Notes: a model not told the origin generated them from the sequence alone. A DNA stretch of 64,000 nucleotides from Saprospiraceae bacterium (GCA_016714445.1 JADJNF010000008.1:1116001-1180000); one strand, 5' to 3'; positions 25,955 to 34,518 are shown, counted from the first letter of the stretch. Translations and numbers: made by a program.

Positions 25955-25987
25955 GGAACATCTATAACCATTCATCCAAGCATAGTT

Positions 25988-26004
25988 TGACTTCGCTGAA
26001 GTCA
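25988..26004. repeat. Short hairpin, unit 3
   Basis: TGACTTC and GAAGTCA, a perfect 7-bp stem with a GCT loop, preceded by AAGCATAGTT. The left flank is the same as in unit 4 on the opposite strand. Confidence 0.6.
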
Positions 26005-26067
26005 GTGGATAATCAAGATAAATTTGCTACAGGTGGATCACTCAAATATAATTGACATCACTCAAAT

Positions 26068-26090
26068 GTTTGTTCCCAGAGGGATCAAAC
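26068..26090. repeat. Short hairpin, unit 4 (inverted)
   Basis: GTTTGTTCCC and GGGATCAAAC pair over 10 positions with one mismatch around AGA. On the minus strand it reads AACATAGTTTGATCCC and so aligns with unit 3 in the opposite orientation. Confidence 0.6.
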
Positions 26091-26120
26091 TATGTTTGAA
26101 ATGTTTTTGGAATGAATTCC

Positions 26121-26137
26121 TGACTCAGGAGGAGTCA
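26121..26137. repeat. Short hairpin, unit 5
   Basis: TGACTC and GAGTCA pair around AGGAG. It has the same stem length and opening TGA as unit 3 but lacks the CATAGT flank. Confidence 0.5.
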
Positions 26138-26213
26138 CACAATACATACCGTCGCTAAAGCTCTGTCTTAATGCCCTGGAATGGATAAAAATTAGTAGAG
26201 AAATACAACCCTT

Positions 26214-26855
26214 TTAATTATTACCAGGGCCAATTAATGCTTCCACTGCAATCCTGATATCTTCAGCAATAAGGTCCGTTTTCCTGTTGCCGTCTGTTAC
26301 AAATACTTTTTCAGCATCTCCTAATCTGTCAAATGCTTCTTTGTATTTATCATAAACCATTTTCTGATTTTCTAAGGTCTCATACATTTCAAAAGAATTC
26401 CTGCCTTTTTTGAGTCTTTCCATACTGACATCAGGGCTGATGTCTATGTAAATGTTCAGGTCAGGTCTTAGCAGATCTGCACTCATGGAGTTGGCCTGTA
26501 TCACCCAATCCATGTCAATATTATGCACACTATGATAGGCATAAGATGAAAAATAATATCTGTCTGTGATCACCGTGTATCCTTCCTTCAGTTTTTTAAG
26601 GATACCATCTTGGCTATTGAGCAGGTGATTGAGCCTGTCGGCAGCAAACAGAGCAGCAATCACACGTTGATCCCCTTCCATACGATGATTAAATATGTCC
26701 CGTATCATCACACCAATACGGCTATCGGTAGGCTCAAAGGTGGTATACACTTTATGTCCTTTATGGGTCAGGAATTCTGCCAGTAACTTTACTTGTGTAC
26801 TTTTTCCACTGCCATCAATGCCTTCAAAGGCTATAAAAAGATTTTTTACACTCAT
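26214..26855 (-). CDS. tmk: Thymidylate kinase
   Basis: A 213-residue dTMP kinase, making dTDP for DNA synthesis. P-loop FEGIDGSGKSTQ at 10-21, the DRYYFSSYAYH motif (DRY/H, position about 98), and the base-binding TFEPTD region; the lid is short with arginine-lysine as in Gram-negative forms. Length is normal. It is the last gene of the large minus-strand block and is divergent from the metallophosphoesterase gene; no neighbour shares its pathway. Confidence 0.95.
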   Translation of the reverse strand: MSVKNLFIAFEGIDGSGKSTQVKLLAEFLTHKGHKVYTTFEPTDSRIGVMIRDIFNHRMEGDQRVIAALFAADRLNHLLNSQDGILKKLKEGYTVITDRYYFSSYAYHSVHNIDMDWVIQANSMSADLLRPDLNIYIDISPDVSMERLKKGRNSFEMYETLENQKMVYDKYKEAFDRLGDAEKVFVTDGNRKTDLIAEDIRIAVEALIGPGNN

Positions 26856-27016
26856 TATTCATACGCTGTTCGAGGGATAAAGATACTTGATAATCATTGC
26901 TTTCCAATAGTTAATTGGCTTTTAGTCGGCTAAATCTATGTCTTTATATATGTGTCAGGTGTTTTTTGCAACCATTTTATTTCCTAATTATTAAAACGAA
27001 TGTAAAATAACAATCC

Positions 27017-28294
27017 ATGGGCAGAGCCGCTTTTATACTCTTTTTAGCATTTATCTTTATACTTATTGACGTTTACACTTATTATGGAATGAATGGTGTA
27101 TTCGGTCAGGGAAGATTTTCAAAGTTATTTAAGTACCTGTATTGGGGAATTAGCGCTTTTACCTATTTTTCAGTATTTCAGCTGTTAATGTATACAGTAA
27201 CCTCACAAACACAACATCGCAGCGAGTTTTTCAATTTCATGGGTGGATTTATATTTACTGTTTTTATTACCAAATTGCTTTTTGCTATCATCATGTTGCT
27301 TCAGGATAGTGGAAGGGTGATCGTAGGTGCTTACCAATATGTCAGCAACATGATGACCAACAATGCCCCGTCTGCAGTATTTCTGCCTGAAAGAAGACAA
27401 TTTATAACTACCTTGGGTACTTTCATTGCCGGGGTGCCTTTTTTCAGCATGCTTTATGGAATTACAAAAGGTAAATATCAGTACACCGTAGAAAGGGTTA
27501 TACTTACCTTTAAAGACCTTCCCAAAACATTTGACGGATTTAAGCTGGTTCAGATTTCTGACATACATGCCGGAAGTTTTGACAATAAAGAAAAAGTAAT
27601 GGCGGGTATACAAAAAATAAATGAACTGAATCCTGATATGGTCTGCTTTACAGGAGATCTGGTCAATGCACAGAAAGAAGAAATTGATCCGTATATAGAT
27701 ATCTTCAGAGAGATTAAAGCGAAATATGGAAAATTTGCTATACTTGGGAATCATGATTATTACGGAGATTACAATAGAAATAGTGCAGATGCTGAAAAAG
27801 CCTACTTTGATGATTTTTTCTTAAAATATAAAGAAATGGGGTTTGATCTGCTCAATAATGAAAACAGATTGATTTCCATAAACAATGAATCCATTCAATT
27901 GGTGGGAGTAGAAAATTGGGGTGCAGGAAGATGGTTTCCCAAAAAAGGCGATCTGGATATAGCTACATCAGGTGTAGCAGATGATCAGTTCAGTATTCTG
28001 ATGTCGCACGATCCCACGCATTGGGATGAAAAGGTGCTACAACACAAAAAACATATTCACCTTACGTTAAGCGGACATACACACGGCTTTCAGTTTGGTT
28101 TTCAGATGCCCGGCTTCAAATGGTCGCCTGCACAGTATAGATATAAAAAGTGGCTCGGGCTGTATCAGGATGGGGAAAAATATTTATATGTCAATCGTGG
28201 GTTTGGATTCCTGGGTTTTCCGGGAAGAGTGGGTATGTGGCCTGAGATAACACTTATTGAACTTAGAAGTGAAAAAGGGCAGCATATCTTATAA
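27017..28294 (+). CDS. Membrane-anchored metallophosphoesterase
   Basis: A 425-residue protein with an N-terminal membrane region of about four helices (residues 3-25, 34-60, 70-100, 130-150) and a C-terminal calcineurin-like phosphoesterase of the YkuE type. The metal-binding motifs are in order: QISDIHAGSF, FTGDLVNAQ, LGNHDYYGDY, MSHDPTHWDE and LSGHTHGFQFG. YkuE-like enzymes are secreted or membrane-bound; proposed substrates are lipid or nucleotide phosphates, for example UDP-diacylglucosamine in LpxH-type homologues, but this one cannot be assigned. It opens the plus-strand block and is followed after 83 bases by meaB with its own promoter. Confidence 0.88.
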   Translation: MGRAAFILFLAFIFILIDVYTYYGMNGVFGQGRFSKLFKYLYWGISAFTYFSVFQLLMYTVTSQTQHRSEFFNFMGGFIFTVFITKLLFAIIMLLQDSGRVIVGAYQYVSNMMTNNAPSAVFLPERRQFITTLGTFIAGVPFFSMLYGITKGKYQYTVERVILTFKDLPKTFDGFKLVQISDIHAGSFDNKEKVMAGIQKINELNPDMVCFTGDLVNAQKEEIDPYIDIFREIKAKYGKFAILGNHDYYGDYNRNSADAEKAYFDDFFLKYKEMGFDLLNNENRLISINNESIQLVGVENWGAGRWFPKKGDLDIATSGVADDQFSILMSHDPTHWDEKVLQHKKHIHLTLSGHTHGFQFGFQMPGFKWSPAQYRYKKWLGLYQDGEKYLYVNRGFGFLGFPGRVGMWPEITLIELRSEKGQHIL

Positions 28295-28328
28295 AAGATG
28301 TATGATTTTATTTTTCGTTCATTTTCAT

Positions 28329-28362
28329 TTTGAACTACGTCCTTCTAAAATTTGTATCTTTG
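28329..28362 (+). promoter_or_regulatory. Promoter of meaB
   Basis: TTTG (28329-28332), 22 bases, then TATCTTTG (28355-28362): a complete Bacteroidota promoter. It lies inside the longest open frame (from 28330), which shows that the ATG at 28378 is the real start; the leader would be about ten bases. Confidence 0.65.
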
Positions 28363-28377
28363 CCACCACAATACGGC

Positions 28378-29433
28378 ATGGCGACATCGAAAAATACGAA
28401 GACCGGAATCAATCCTGATTTTTCTGTTAAAAGCAGAAAAACAAAGGACCTGACTTATTATCTCAATGGTCTGCAAAATAATAACAGGTACATATTGAGC
28501 GAATGTATAACTTTGCTGGAAAGCACCCATGAAGCGAAAAGAAAATTGGCCGAGGCAATTCTTGATTCCTTATCAAATGTACCGGATGGAACTATTAGAG
28601 TAGGTATTACTGGTTCTCCTGGTGTTGGTAAAAGTACCTTTATTGAGACTTTTGGGACATATCTTTTGGAGCAAAAACATAGGATTGCCATATTGGCAGT
28701 AGATCCAAGCAGTCAAAAAAATAAAGGAAGTATACTCGGAGATAAAACCAGAATGCAAAATCTGGCGGTACATCCTGATGCTTTCATAAGACCTTCCCCG
28801 GCAGGAGATGTATTGGGTGGAACGGCAGCTTATACCAAAGAAGCCATTCAGCTTTGTGAATCCGCCGGATTTGATTTTATCATTGTGGAAACTGTGGGTG
28901 TAGGTCAATCAGAAATAGAAGTAGATCACATCACAGACATAAATATACTACTCCTTCAACCCGGTGCAGGTGATGATATTCAGGGCATCAAAAGAGGAAT
29001 AGTAGAGAATGCCGATGTTTTTATCATCAATAAAGCTGATGGTCAGCAACTAGAACTGGCGAAGCAAACCAAAATAGCTTATACCAACGCTATTCAGCTA
29101 TTTCATCATGATATCAAAGATTGGACTTGCCCGGTACTACTTACTTCAGCCATAGAAAATACCGGAATGGAGCAAGTCTACGAAAGTATTTTGCAATATA
29201 TCCGACTTTTAAAACAGAACGGACAATTTAAATTAAGACGGCAATTGCAGGAAAAAAAATGGTTTGAAAAGCAAACTAAGCAAAGACTTTATCAGATAGT
29301 ATTTGAAAATAAAAAAGTTTCTGAAGTATTTTTTTCACAGGCTGAACAATTAAAAATGGGTGGTATATCTACCAGGTCAGCTATACAAAGGATGGAAGCT
29401 ACAATTAGGTCAATATTAAATACTGATGACTAA
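28378..29433 (+). CDS. meaB: MeaB/ArgK family G protein
   Basis: A 351-residue GTPase that protects and reloads adenosylcobalamin-dependent methylmalonyl-CoA mutase. P-loop GSPGVGKST at 79-87, the metal-binding AVDPSSQKNKGSILGDKTRM typical of this family of SIMIBI GTPases, VETVGVGQSE, and the base-specificity motif INKADG. I start at 28378 (MATSKNTKTG), 16 codons inside the longest frame, because a promoter occupies the earlier part. No methylmalonyl-CoA mutase gene is in the window; in many Bacteroidota it is elsewhere. It would serve propionyl-CoA from branched-chain or odd-chain oxidation, in keeping with the oxidation genes nearby. Confidence 0.93.
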   Translation: MATSKNTKTGINPDFSVKSRKTKDLTYYLNGLQNNNRYILSECITLLESTHEAKRKLAEAILDSLSNVPDGTIRVGITGSPGVGKSTFIETFGTYLLEQKHRIAILAVDPSSQKNKGSILGDKTRMQNLAVHPDAFIRPSPAGDVLGGTAAYTKEAIQLCESAGFDFIIVETVGVGQSEIEVDHITDINILLLQPGAGDDIQGIKRGIVENADVFIINKADGQQLELAKQTKIAYTNAIQLFHHDIKDWTCPVLLTSAIENTGMEQVYESILQYIRLLKQNGQFKLRRQLQEKKWFEKQTKQRLYQIVFENKKVSEVFFSQAEQLKMGGISTRSAIQRMEATIRSILNTDD

Positions 29434-29445
29434 AAAACATACATT

Positions 29446-31167
29446 TTGTTGAAGTTAAGAAATAGCATAGTTTTAAGATATATTTTCTTTTTCCATGGTG
29501 CATTATCTGCACAATCAGGACAATTGATTCCAAACTATTTCAGAAGTCCTGTAGATTTTACTTATAATATTTCAGGCAATTTTTGTGAGTTGCGAGAAAC
29601 TCATTTTCATGCAGGAATTGATATCAAACCATCTACTTCGGGAAGTAAAGACAAAATTTACAGCATTGGTGACGGATATATATCCCGTATCAGAGTGTCC
29701 GCAGGTGGTTACGGCAGGGTGATTTACATTGACCATCCTGATGTGGGTTATACTTCGGTTTATGCTCATATGGATATATTTTATGATAATATTGAAAATC
29801 AGGTAAAAAAATATCAAATGGCACAAGAATCTTTTGAAGTAGATTTTTTGCCTGAACCGCATGTCTTTCCCATTAAAAAAGGAGATGTTATAGGGATTAT
29901 GGGAAATACCGGATTTTCTTTTGGTAAACATCTGCACTTTGAAATACGGGATACAAAAACCGAAAAACCGATCAATCCGTTTCTTTTTGGAATGGATGTT
30001 TCAGATACTTCTGCTCCTTCTTTTATATCACTGGCAGTACATGGCCTTGATAGTGAATTGTATAAAATTTGTGATATAAGGATACCCGCCGGAACAGCGG
30101 AAAATGGAATCATAAAAATGGTTGATCCAATATTGGTACCTGCACAAAGCGTCGGAATCGCCATTCATGCAATTGACAAATCTGATAACAGCCATAATAA
30201 ACTAGGAATTTATGGATTGCATATGTATGTGGATGATACCCTGAAGTATAGTTATCATCTGGATAAGGTCTCATTTGATCAGACAAGACAAATCATAGGT
30301 TTTTATGATTATGAGGTGAAAAAGGAAGAAAACAAAACGTATGCTTTATGCTATAAATATCCGGGGAATAATTTGGAATTTTTAAATAAAACAGGATCCG
30401 GGATAATTGAAATGTATACCGCAAAAGATAGAAATGTGCGTATCGAAATAGAAGACTTTAGAAGAAACAAAAAAACAATTCATTTTTTGCTGAGACGATC
30501 AGAAATTTTATCAGAGGTAAATGTCAAATCCTTTCAAAAATTAATACCGGTTCATGAAGACATAACCATACACGAAAAAAATCTTTTTGTTAACTTCAAA
30601 GAAAACAGTCTTTTTAGAAATATTCGTTTTAATCTAACGGCTAATACTGTCGAAGGAAAAGAAACCCAATATGACATTCACGAAGGACAGGAGCCAGTAA
30701 AATCACCTATAGAAATAGGAATAAAACCAGATCATCCAATCATTGACAAAAAGGATAAGGCTGTGATTATAATGATCAATGGCAAAAATAGAAAGGTAAA
30801 TTATGGTGGAAGATGGAATGATGGCTTCCTGACTACTAAAATAAGAGAATTTGGTACCTTCAGCTTTGGGTATGATACTTTAGCTCCGGATATCAGGAGT
30901 ATTGACTTTGTTTCAAAAGTGGGAAAAAGAAATAAATTTCGTTTTAAATTGAATGATAACATGTCAGTAAGAGGTGATTATGCTAGTCAATTGACATATA
31001 AAGTATGGATAAACGATATTTTTATCATAAGTCCATACAGTACAAAAACGGGTATTTTGGAAGTACCGATCGGAGATTTATTTTCCGGCACCTACCAATT
31101 GCGTATCGAAGCCCGAGACCACTCAGACAATTTGGCCATTTTTAGCGCACCATTTTTCAAAAAATGA
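29446..31167 (+). CDS. M23 family metallopeptidase, secreted
   Basis: A 573-residue LytM-type peptidase. A signal peptide covers about residues 8-23 (ending ALSAQ). Zinc ligands are in RETHFHAGIDI (His55, Asp59) and GKHLHFEIRD, so the peptidase domain is near the N-terminus, at about 35-185. The remaining 390 residues are beta-rich and of unknown role. These enzymes cut peptide cross-links in peptidoglycan or act as inactive activators of amidases. There is no ATG near the start: the frame opens with TTG at 29446, twelve bases behind meaB, so the start is uncertain. It is followed by a copy of the 110-bp repeat. Confidence 0.87.
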   Translation: MLKLRNSIVLRYIFFFHGALSAQSGQLIPNYFRSPVDFTYNISGNFCELRETHFHAGIDIKPSTSGSKDKIYSIGDGYISRIRVSAGGYGRVIYIDHPDVGYTSVYAHMDIFYDNIENQVKKYQMAQESFEVDFLPEPHVFPIKKGDVIGIMGNTGFSFGKHLHFEIRDTKTEKPINPFLFGMDVSDTSAPSFISLAVHGLDSELYKICDIRIPAGTAENGIIKMVDPILVPAQSVGIAIHAIDKSDNSHNKLGIYGLHMYVDDTLKYSYHLDKVSFDQTRQIIGFYDYEVKKEENKTYALCYKYPGNNLEFLNKTGSGIIEMYTAKDRNVRIEIEDFRRNKKTIHFLLRRSEILSEVNVKSFQKLIPVHEDITIHEKNLFVNFKENSLFRNIRFNLTANTVEGKETQYDIHEGQEPVKSPIEIGIKPDHPIIDKKDKAVIIMINGKNRKVNYGGRWNDGFLTTKIREFGTFSFGYDTLAPDIRSIDFVSKVGKRNKFRFKLNDNMSVRGDYASQLTYKVWINDIFIISPYSTKTGILEVPIGDLFSGTYQLRIEARDHSDNLAIFSAPFFKK

Positions 31168-31180
31168 AAATAGTGAATAT

Positions 31181-31288
31181 GAAACGCCCATGACCTGTGG
31201 CTGACGCAAAAGAGAATGGTTATCAGGCGTTCAATCCGACCGAAAAATCATCCCGTCATTGGTGGGTAACTAAATTTACACAGATGAA
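31181..31288. repeat. Structured 110-bp repeat, copy C
   Basis: Inverted copy of the repeat at 20218-20435. On the minus strand it reads CATCTGTGTAAATTTAGTTA at its start and ends GGTCATGGGCGTTTC. It fills the gap between the M23 gene and the dnaX promoter. Relative to the gene that follows, its orientation is the same as that of copies A and B relative to the permease: the CATCTG end faces the start codon. Confidence 0.8.
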
Positions 31289-31292
31289 ATTC

Positions 31293-31327
31293 CTTGCAGC
31301 CAAAGTCAAACAATTTTCATACATTTG
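31293..31327 (+). promoter_or_regulatory. Promoter of dnaX
   Basis: CTTG (31293-31296), 23 bases, then TACATTTG (31320-31327), a full TAnnTTTG box. It directly follows repeat copy C and lies inside the longest open frame, so it fixes the dnaX start at 31345 instead of 31294. Confidence 0.55.
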
Positions 31328-31344
31328 TGGTTCTAAATTTTATA

Positions 31345-33126
31345 ATGAGCAATTTTGTAGTTTCTGCACGTAAATATCGTCCTACTTCTTTTGATGAAGT
31401 GGTGGGTCAGGATCATGTGGCTAAAACACTCAAGAACGCTTTACAAACGGATCATCTTGCACATGCTTTTCTGTTTACGGGCCCAAGAGGAGTAGGAAAA
31501 ACGACGTGTGCAAGGATATTGGCCAAAATAATAAACTGTGAAAACCCTGTAAATAAAGTAGAAGCTTGTAATGAATGTTCTTCATGCAAAGCATTTAATG
31601 ACAATGCATCTTTCAATATTCATGAACTTGACGCCGCTTCCAACAATAGTGTAGAGAACATCAGAGCGCTCATAGAGCAGGTAAGATTTCAACCCCAGCA
31701 TGGTAAATTTAAAGTTTTTATCATTGATGAGGTACATATGTTATCTACTTCAGCATTTAATGCTTTTCTGAAAACTTTGGAAGAACCACCTTCCTATGCC
31801 ATTTTTATTTTGGCGACCACAGAAAAACACAAAATCATTCCAACAATTCTTTCACGGTGTCAGATTTTTGATTTTAAACGTATTCAGATTGCCGATACCG
31901 TCATTCAATTGGAAAGAATATGTGAAAAAGAAGGTATAAAAGCTGAAAAAGAAGCCCTTCATACCATTGCAAATAAGGCAGATGGAGCCATGAGGGATGC
32001 CTTGACTATTTTTGATAAAATCTCAAGCTCAGTTGGTGATACTATAACGTATAAGGATGTTGTAGCAAACCTGAATTTACTGGATTATGAGTATTACTTT
32101 AAAATAACAGATGCCTTCCTTAGAGAAAATATTTCAGAAGTTCTGCTTTCGTTAAATGAAATCGTCAGACTTGGATTTGATGCCGAACATTTTGTCGTGG
32201 GGCTTGCCGAACATTTCAGAGACCTTTTGATAGCAAAATTGCCTGCAACCATTTCGATACTTGAAGTAAGTGATGAATTAAAAAATAGCTATTTAAATCA
32301 GGCATCACTCGCAAAATCTTCTTTTCTTTTGTCTGGGTTAAACATTTTAAATCAATGCGACATAGATCTTGCAAGAGCAAAAAACAAGAGACTACACGTC
32401 GAACTTGCCTTAAGCAAACTTACATTTCTGGGCAGAGCCATGGAAGTAGACATTTTCGGAAATAGCGGATCTCAGGAAAAAAAAACTGATGTCCTGAACG
32501 AAAAAGTAGTTTCGGAGCCACAAAAATCACAAATTTCGTCAAACGCAAGTCAAATTGCACGCAAGGAACCATTAAAAGATGTTGAACATACTAATGAATT
32601 TTTGTCAAAGGAAAGTTTGATAACCTCTGAATTAAAATCAGATGTCAATATCGCCATAAAGCCAGCAACCGGGCTAAAAATGTCTGATATCAATGCTATC
32701 AGGGAGAGTATAAAAAAGGACGAACAAACTAAAGCTGAAGCAAGAAAAAATATCTCCATCGAGCTGGTAAAGGAAATTTGGCATAAGTATACTGAATATA
32801 ATCCATCAAAAAGTGTTCAATCGGCCTTAAACCTTGCAGTATTAAATCTTTCAGGGCAGACCATTTCAGGTAAAGTCCCTACCCAGGTTTCAAAAGATAT
32901 GATTCTGCAAGAGACAGCTCTTTTAGATAAATTACGAAATGAGCTGGGGATTAGCAATTTGATTTTTGAAATAGAAGTAGACAAATCATTATTTCCTGAT
33001 TTTGAAGATAATAAACCAGTCCAGGCGATGACACAAAGAGAAAAGTATCTGCTTATGTTGGAAAAAAATCCAAGTCTTGGATCGTTCACTAAAAAATTTG
33101 GTTTAAAATTGGATACGGAAGTATAA
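31345..33126 (+). CDS. dnaX: DNA polymerase III subunits gamma and tau
   Basis: The 593-residue clamp-loader ATPase. Walker A GPRGVGKT at 46-53, a zinc module with Cys65, Cys75, Cys78 and Cys81, the DEVHML Walker B, the SRC finger in ILSRCQIFDFKRI, and the end of domain III at about residue 355 (RLHVELALSKL). Then follow an unstructured charged linker (375-470) and a C-terminal domain (about 475-590) that should contact the polymerase. At 32477-32485, residues 378-381, lies a run of nine A with stop codons immediately in both other frames, so slippage there would give a 381-residue gamma form. It has its own promoter. Confidence 0.95.
   Translation: MSNFVVSARKYRPTSFDEVVGQDHVAKTLKNALQTDHLAHAFLFTGPRGVGKTTCARILAKIINCENPVNKVEACNECSSCKAFNDNASFNIHELDAASNNSVENIRALIEQVRFQPQHGKFKVFIIDEVHMLSTSAFNAFLKTLEEPPSYAIFILATTEKHKIIPTILSRCQIFDFKRIQIADTVIQLERICEKEGIKAEKEALHTIANKADGAMRDALTIFDKISSSVGDTITYKDVVANLNLLDYEYYFKITDAFLRENISEVLLSLNEIVRLGFDAEHFVVGLAEHFRDLLIAKLPATISILEVSDELKNSYLNQASLAKSSFLLSGLNILNQCDIDLARAKNKRLHVELALSKLTFLGRAMEVDIFGNSGSQEKKTDVLNEKVVSEPQKSQISSNASQIARKEPLKDVEHTNEFLSKESLITSELKSDVNIAIKPATGLKMSDINAIRESIKKDEQTKAEARKNISIELVKEIWHKYTEYNPSKSVQSALNLAVLNLSGQTISGKVPTQVSKDMILQETALLDKLRNELGISNLIFEIEVDKSLFPDFEDNKPVQAMTQREKYLLMLEKNPSLGSFTKKFGLKLDTEV
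32476..32489 (+). other. Candidate slippage site making a short DnaX (gamma)
   Basis: Frame GAA AAA AAA ACT. If one A is added, or the ribosome slips by minus one on A AAA AAA, translation goes on AAC TGA and stops (32487-32489). If one A is lost it reads CTG ATG TCC TGA. Either way the protein ends within four residues of the run, right behind the ATPase and collar domains. Thermus thermophilus dnaX makes gamma by transcriptional slippage on nine A; E. coli uses a ribosomal minus-one shift on A AAA AAG. The site is seen; function is inferred. Confidence 0.5.
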
Positions 33127-33156
33127 AAGCATTCACCTAAGTAAAAGTAAATACAG

Positions 33157-33852
33157 ATGGCTGAGCAATCACTTTGGTACGCTGAAAATATTGACCTTGA
33201 AAATACTTTAAAAACAAATACATCAGCCGAAGCTGAGTTTTTTGCCAGAAAAGTCAAGTTCAGGAAAGGAGATTATATTTATCTTCCGGAAGAAAATTCA
33301 GACACTATATATTTTATTTATAGCGGGAAGATTAAAATAGGCACATACAGGGATAACGATAAGGAAGTAATCACCGCAATGTTGCAAAAAGGAGATGTTT
33401 TTGGAGAAGTGGCTATAATTACTGATCAGAAAAGAAAAGATTTTGCTCAGGCAGCTATTGATTCGGAAGTGTCTGTGTTCAGACAAGAAGATTTTAAAAA
33501 ACTAATGTCTGAAAATGCAACCATAGGTTTTTTATTCATGAAAATAATGAGTAACAGGGTGATGGAGATGGAGGACAGGCTGGAATCTTTGGTTTTTAAG
33601 GATTCGAAGACAAGAATTATTGAGTTTTTATTATTAAGTATTCACAAGAGCGGACAACGGGTTGGGTATGAATACGTACTAAGAAATTTTATAACCCATC
33701 AGGATATTGCCAATCTTACTTCTACTTCACGGCAAACTGTGACAATGGTTTTGAATGATCTCCGAAATGAGAATATTATCCAGTTTGATCGGAAAAGATT
33801 GTTGGTAAGAGATTTGGAGAAGTTAAAATCTTTAATAAACAGTCCTTCATAA
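33157..33852 (+). CDS. Crp/Fnr family transcription regulator
   Basis: A 231-residue regulator with an N-terminal cyclic-nucleotide-type beta-roll (about 20-120; FRKGDYIYLPEENSDTIYFI and KGDVFGEVAII), a long dimer helix and a C-terminal winged helix with helix-turn-helix HQDIANLTSTSRQTVTMVLNDL. It contains no cysteine at all, so it cannot carry the Fe-S cluster of true Fnr; DNR-type haem binding or another effector remains possible. The recognition helix begins SRQTV where E. coli Crp has SRETV. It lies 30 bases behind dnaX and 13 before the DUF3109 gene. It is the only regulator of the family visible here and a possible, unproven candidate for the palindrome in front of the nos operon. Confidence 0.9.
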   Translation: MAEQSLWYAENIDLENTLKTNTSAEAEFFARKVKFRKGDYIYLPEENSDTIYFIYSGKIKIGTYRDNDKEVITAMLQKGDVFGEVAIITDQKRKDFAQAAIDSEVSVFRQEDFKKLMSENATIGFLFMKIMSNRVMEMEDRLESLVFKDSKTRIIEFLLLSIHKSGQRVGYEYVLRNFITHQDIANLTSTSRQTVTMVLNDLRNENIIQFDRKRLLVRDLEKLKSLINSPS

Positions 33853-33865
33853 AAGAATAAAAAGT

Positions 33866-34447
33866 ATGCTGATAATTCAAGACATTCTTATAAGTGATGA
33901 CATCATAGAAGAGAAATTTTTTTGTGATCTTTCAGCATGTAAAGGAGCTTGCTGTACTGAAGGAGATTATGGGGCACCACTGGAGCAACAAGAAATGGAA
34001 ACCATTAAATTATATAAAGAGATCATCGTCGAAAATCTACCTGACAAGTCGAAAAAACTGTTGGAAACGGAAGATGGATTTACTTTCTACAAAAAACCAA
34101 AGGTGTGGGGGACGACTTGCCATGATGATGGAGCATGTATATTTCTTACCAAAAATGAACTGGGAATTTCCGTATGTGGGATAGAAAAAACCTGGTATGA
34201 AGGTAAAATTCCTTTTCAAAAACCCATTTCCTGCCATTTATACCCTATCAGAATTTCCAAAAATGATATTGCCGGTTTTGAAGCGTGGAATTATGACAGA
34301 TGGGACATTTGTTCAGCAGCATGTCATAAAGGGGAAAAAGAAAAAACGCCGCTTTATCAGTTTGTAAAAGATGCGATAATCAGGAAAAAGGGACAGGAAT
34401 TTTATGATGAGTTAAAAGCTGCTGCTGAACATTTTAATGTAGATTAA
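33866..34447 (+). CDS. DUF3109 family cysteine-rich protein
   Basis: A 193-residue protein of the DUF3109 family, common in Bacteroidota and related to the YkgJ cysteine-cluster proteins that may bind zinc or an Fe-S cluster. Cysteines are grouped in FFCDLSACKGACC (residues about 19-29), GTTCHDDGACIF, SVCGIEKTW, ISCHLYPIRI and RWDICSAACHKG, a pattern of eight or more potential ligands. No function is known. It starts 13 bases behind the Crp/Fnr gene and probably shares its transcript. It ends a dnaX-crp-DUF3109 group; behind it the ppiD gene has its own promoter. Confidence 0.88.
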   Translation: MLIIQDILISDDIIEEKFFCDLSACKGACCTEGDYGAPLEQQEMETIKLYKEIIVENLPDKSKKLLETEDGFTFYKKPKVWGTTCHDDGACIFLTKNELGISVCGIEKTWYEGKIPFQKPISCHLYPIRISKNDIAGFEAWNYDRWDICSAACHKGEKEKTPLYQFVKDAIIRKKGQEFYDELKAAAEHFNVD

Positions 34448-34518
34448 AGCAATCATAGGTTAGGTTTTCCTTTAATCCCTTAAATTTCATGTTATTACCA
34501 GTAAATTAGTAGTGTAAA

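Larger units (their letters stand above)
25559..26213. other. Gene-poor region with five related hairpins
   Basis: Between fadN and tmk lie about 650 bases without a recognisable gene. A promoter-like sequence (25664-25696, plus strand) is followed by five short hairpins at 25724-25739, 25938-25954, 25988-26004, 26068-26090 and 26121-26137. Three of them share a frame CATAGTNYGA, then a pyrimidine-rich arm, a 3-5 base loop and a purine-rich arm. GC content is visibly higher around the hairpins than in other gaps. A 70-codon open frame (25675-25887) crosses the first hairpin but shows no coding signs. Confidence 0.6.
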
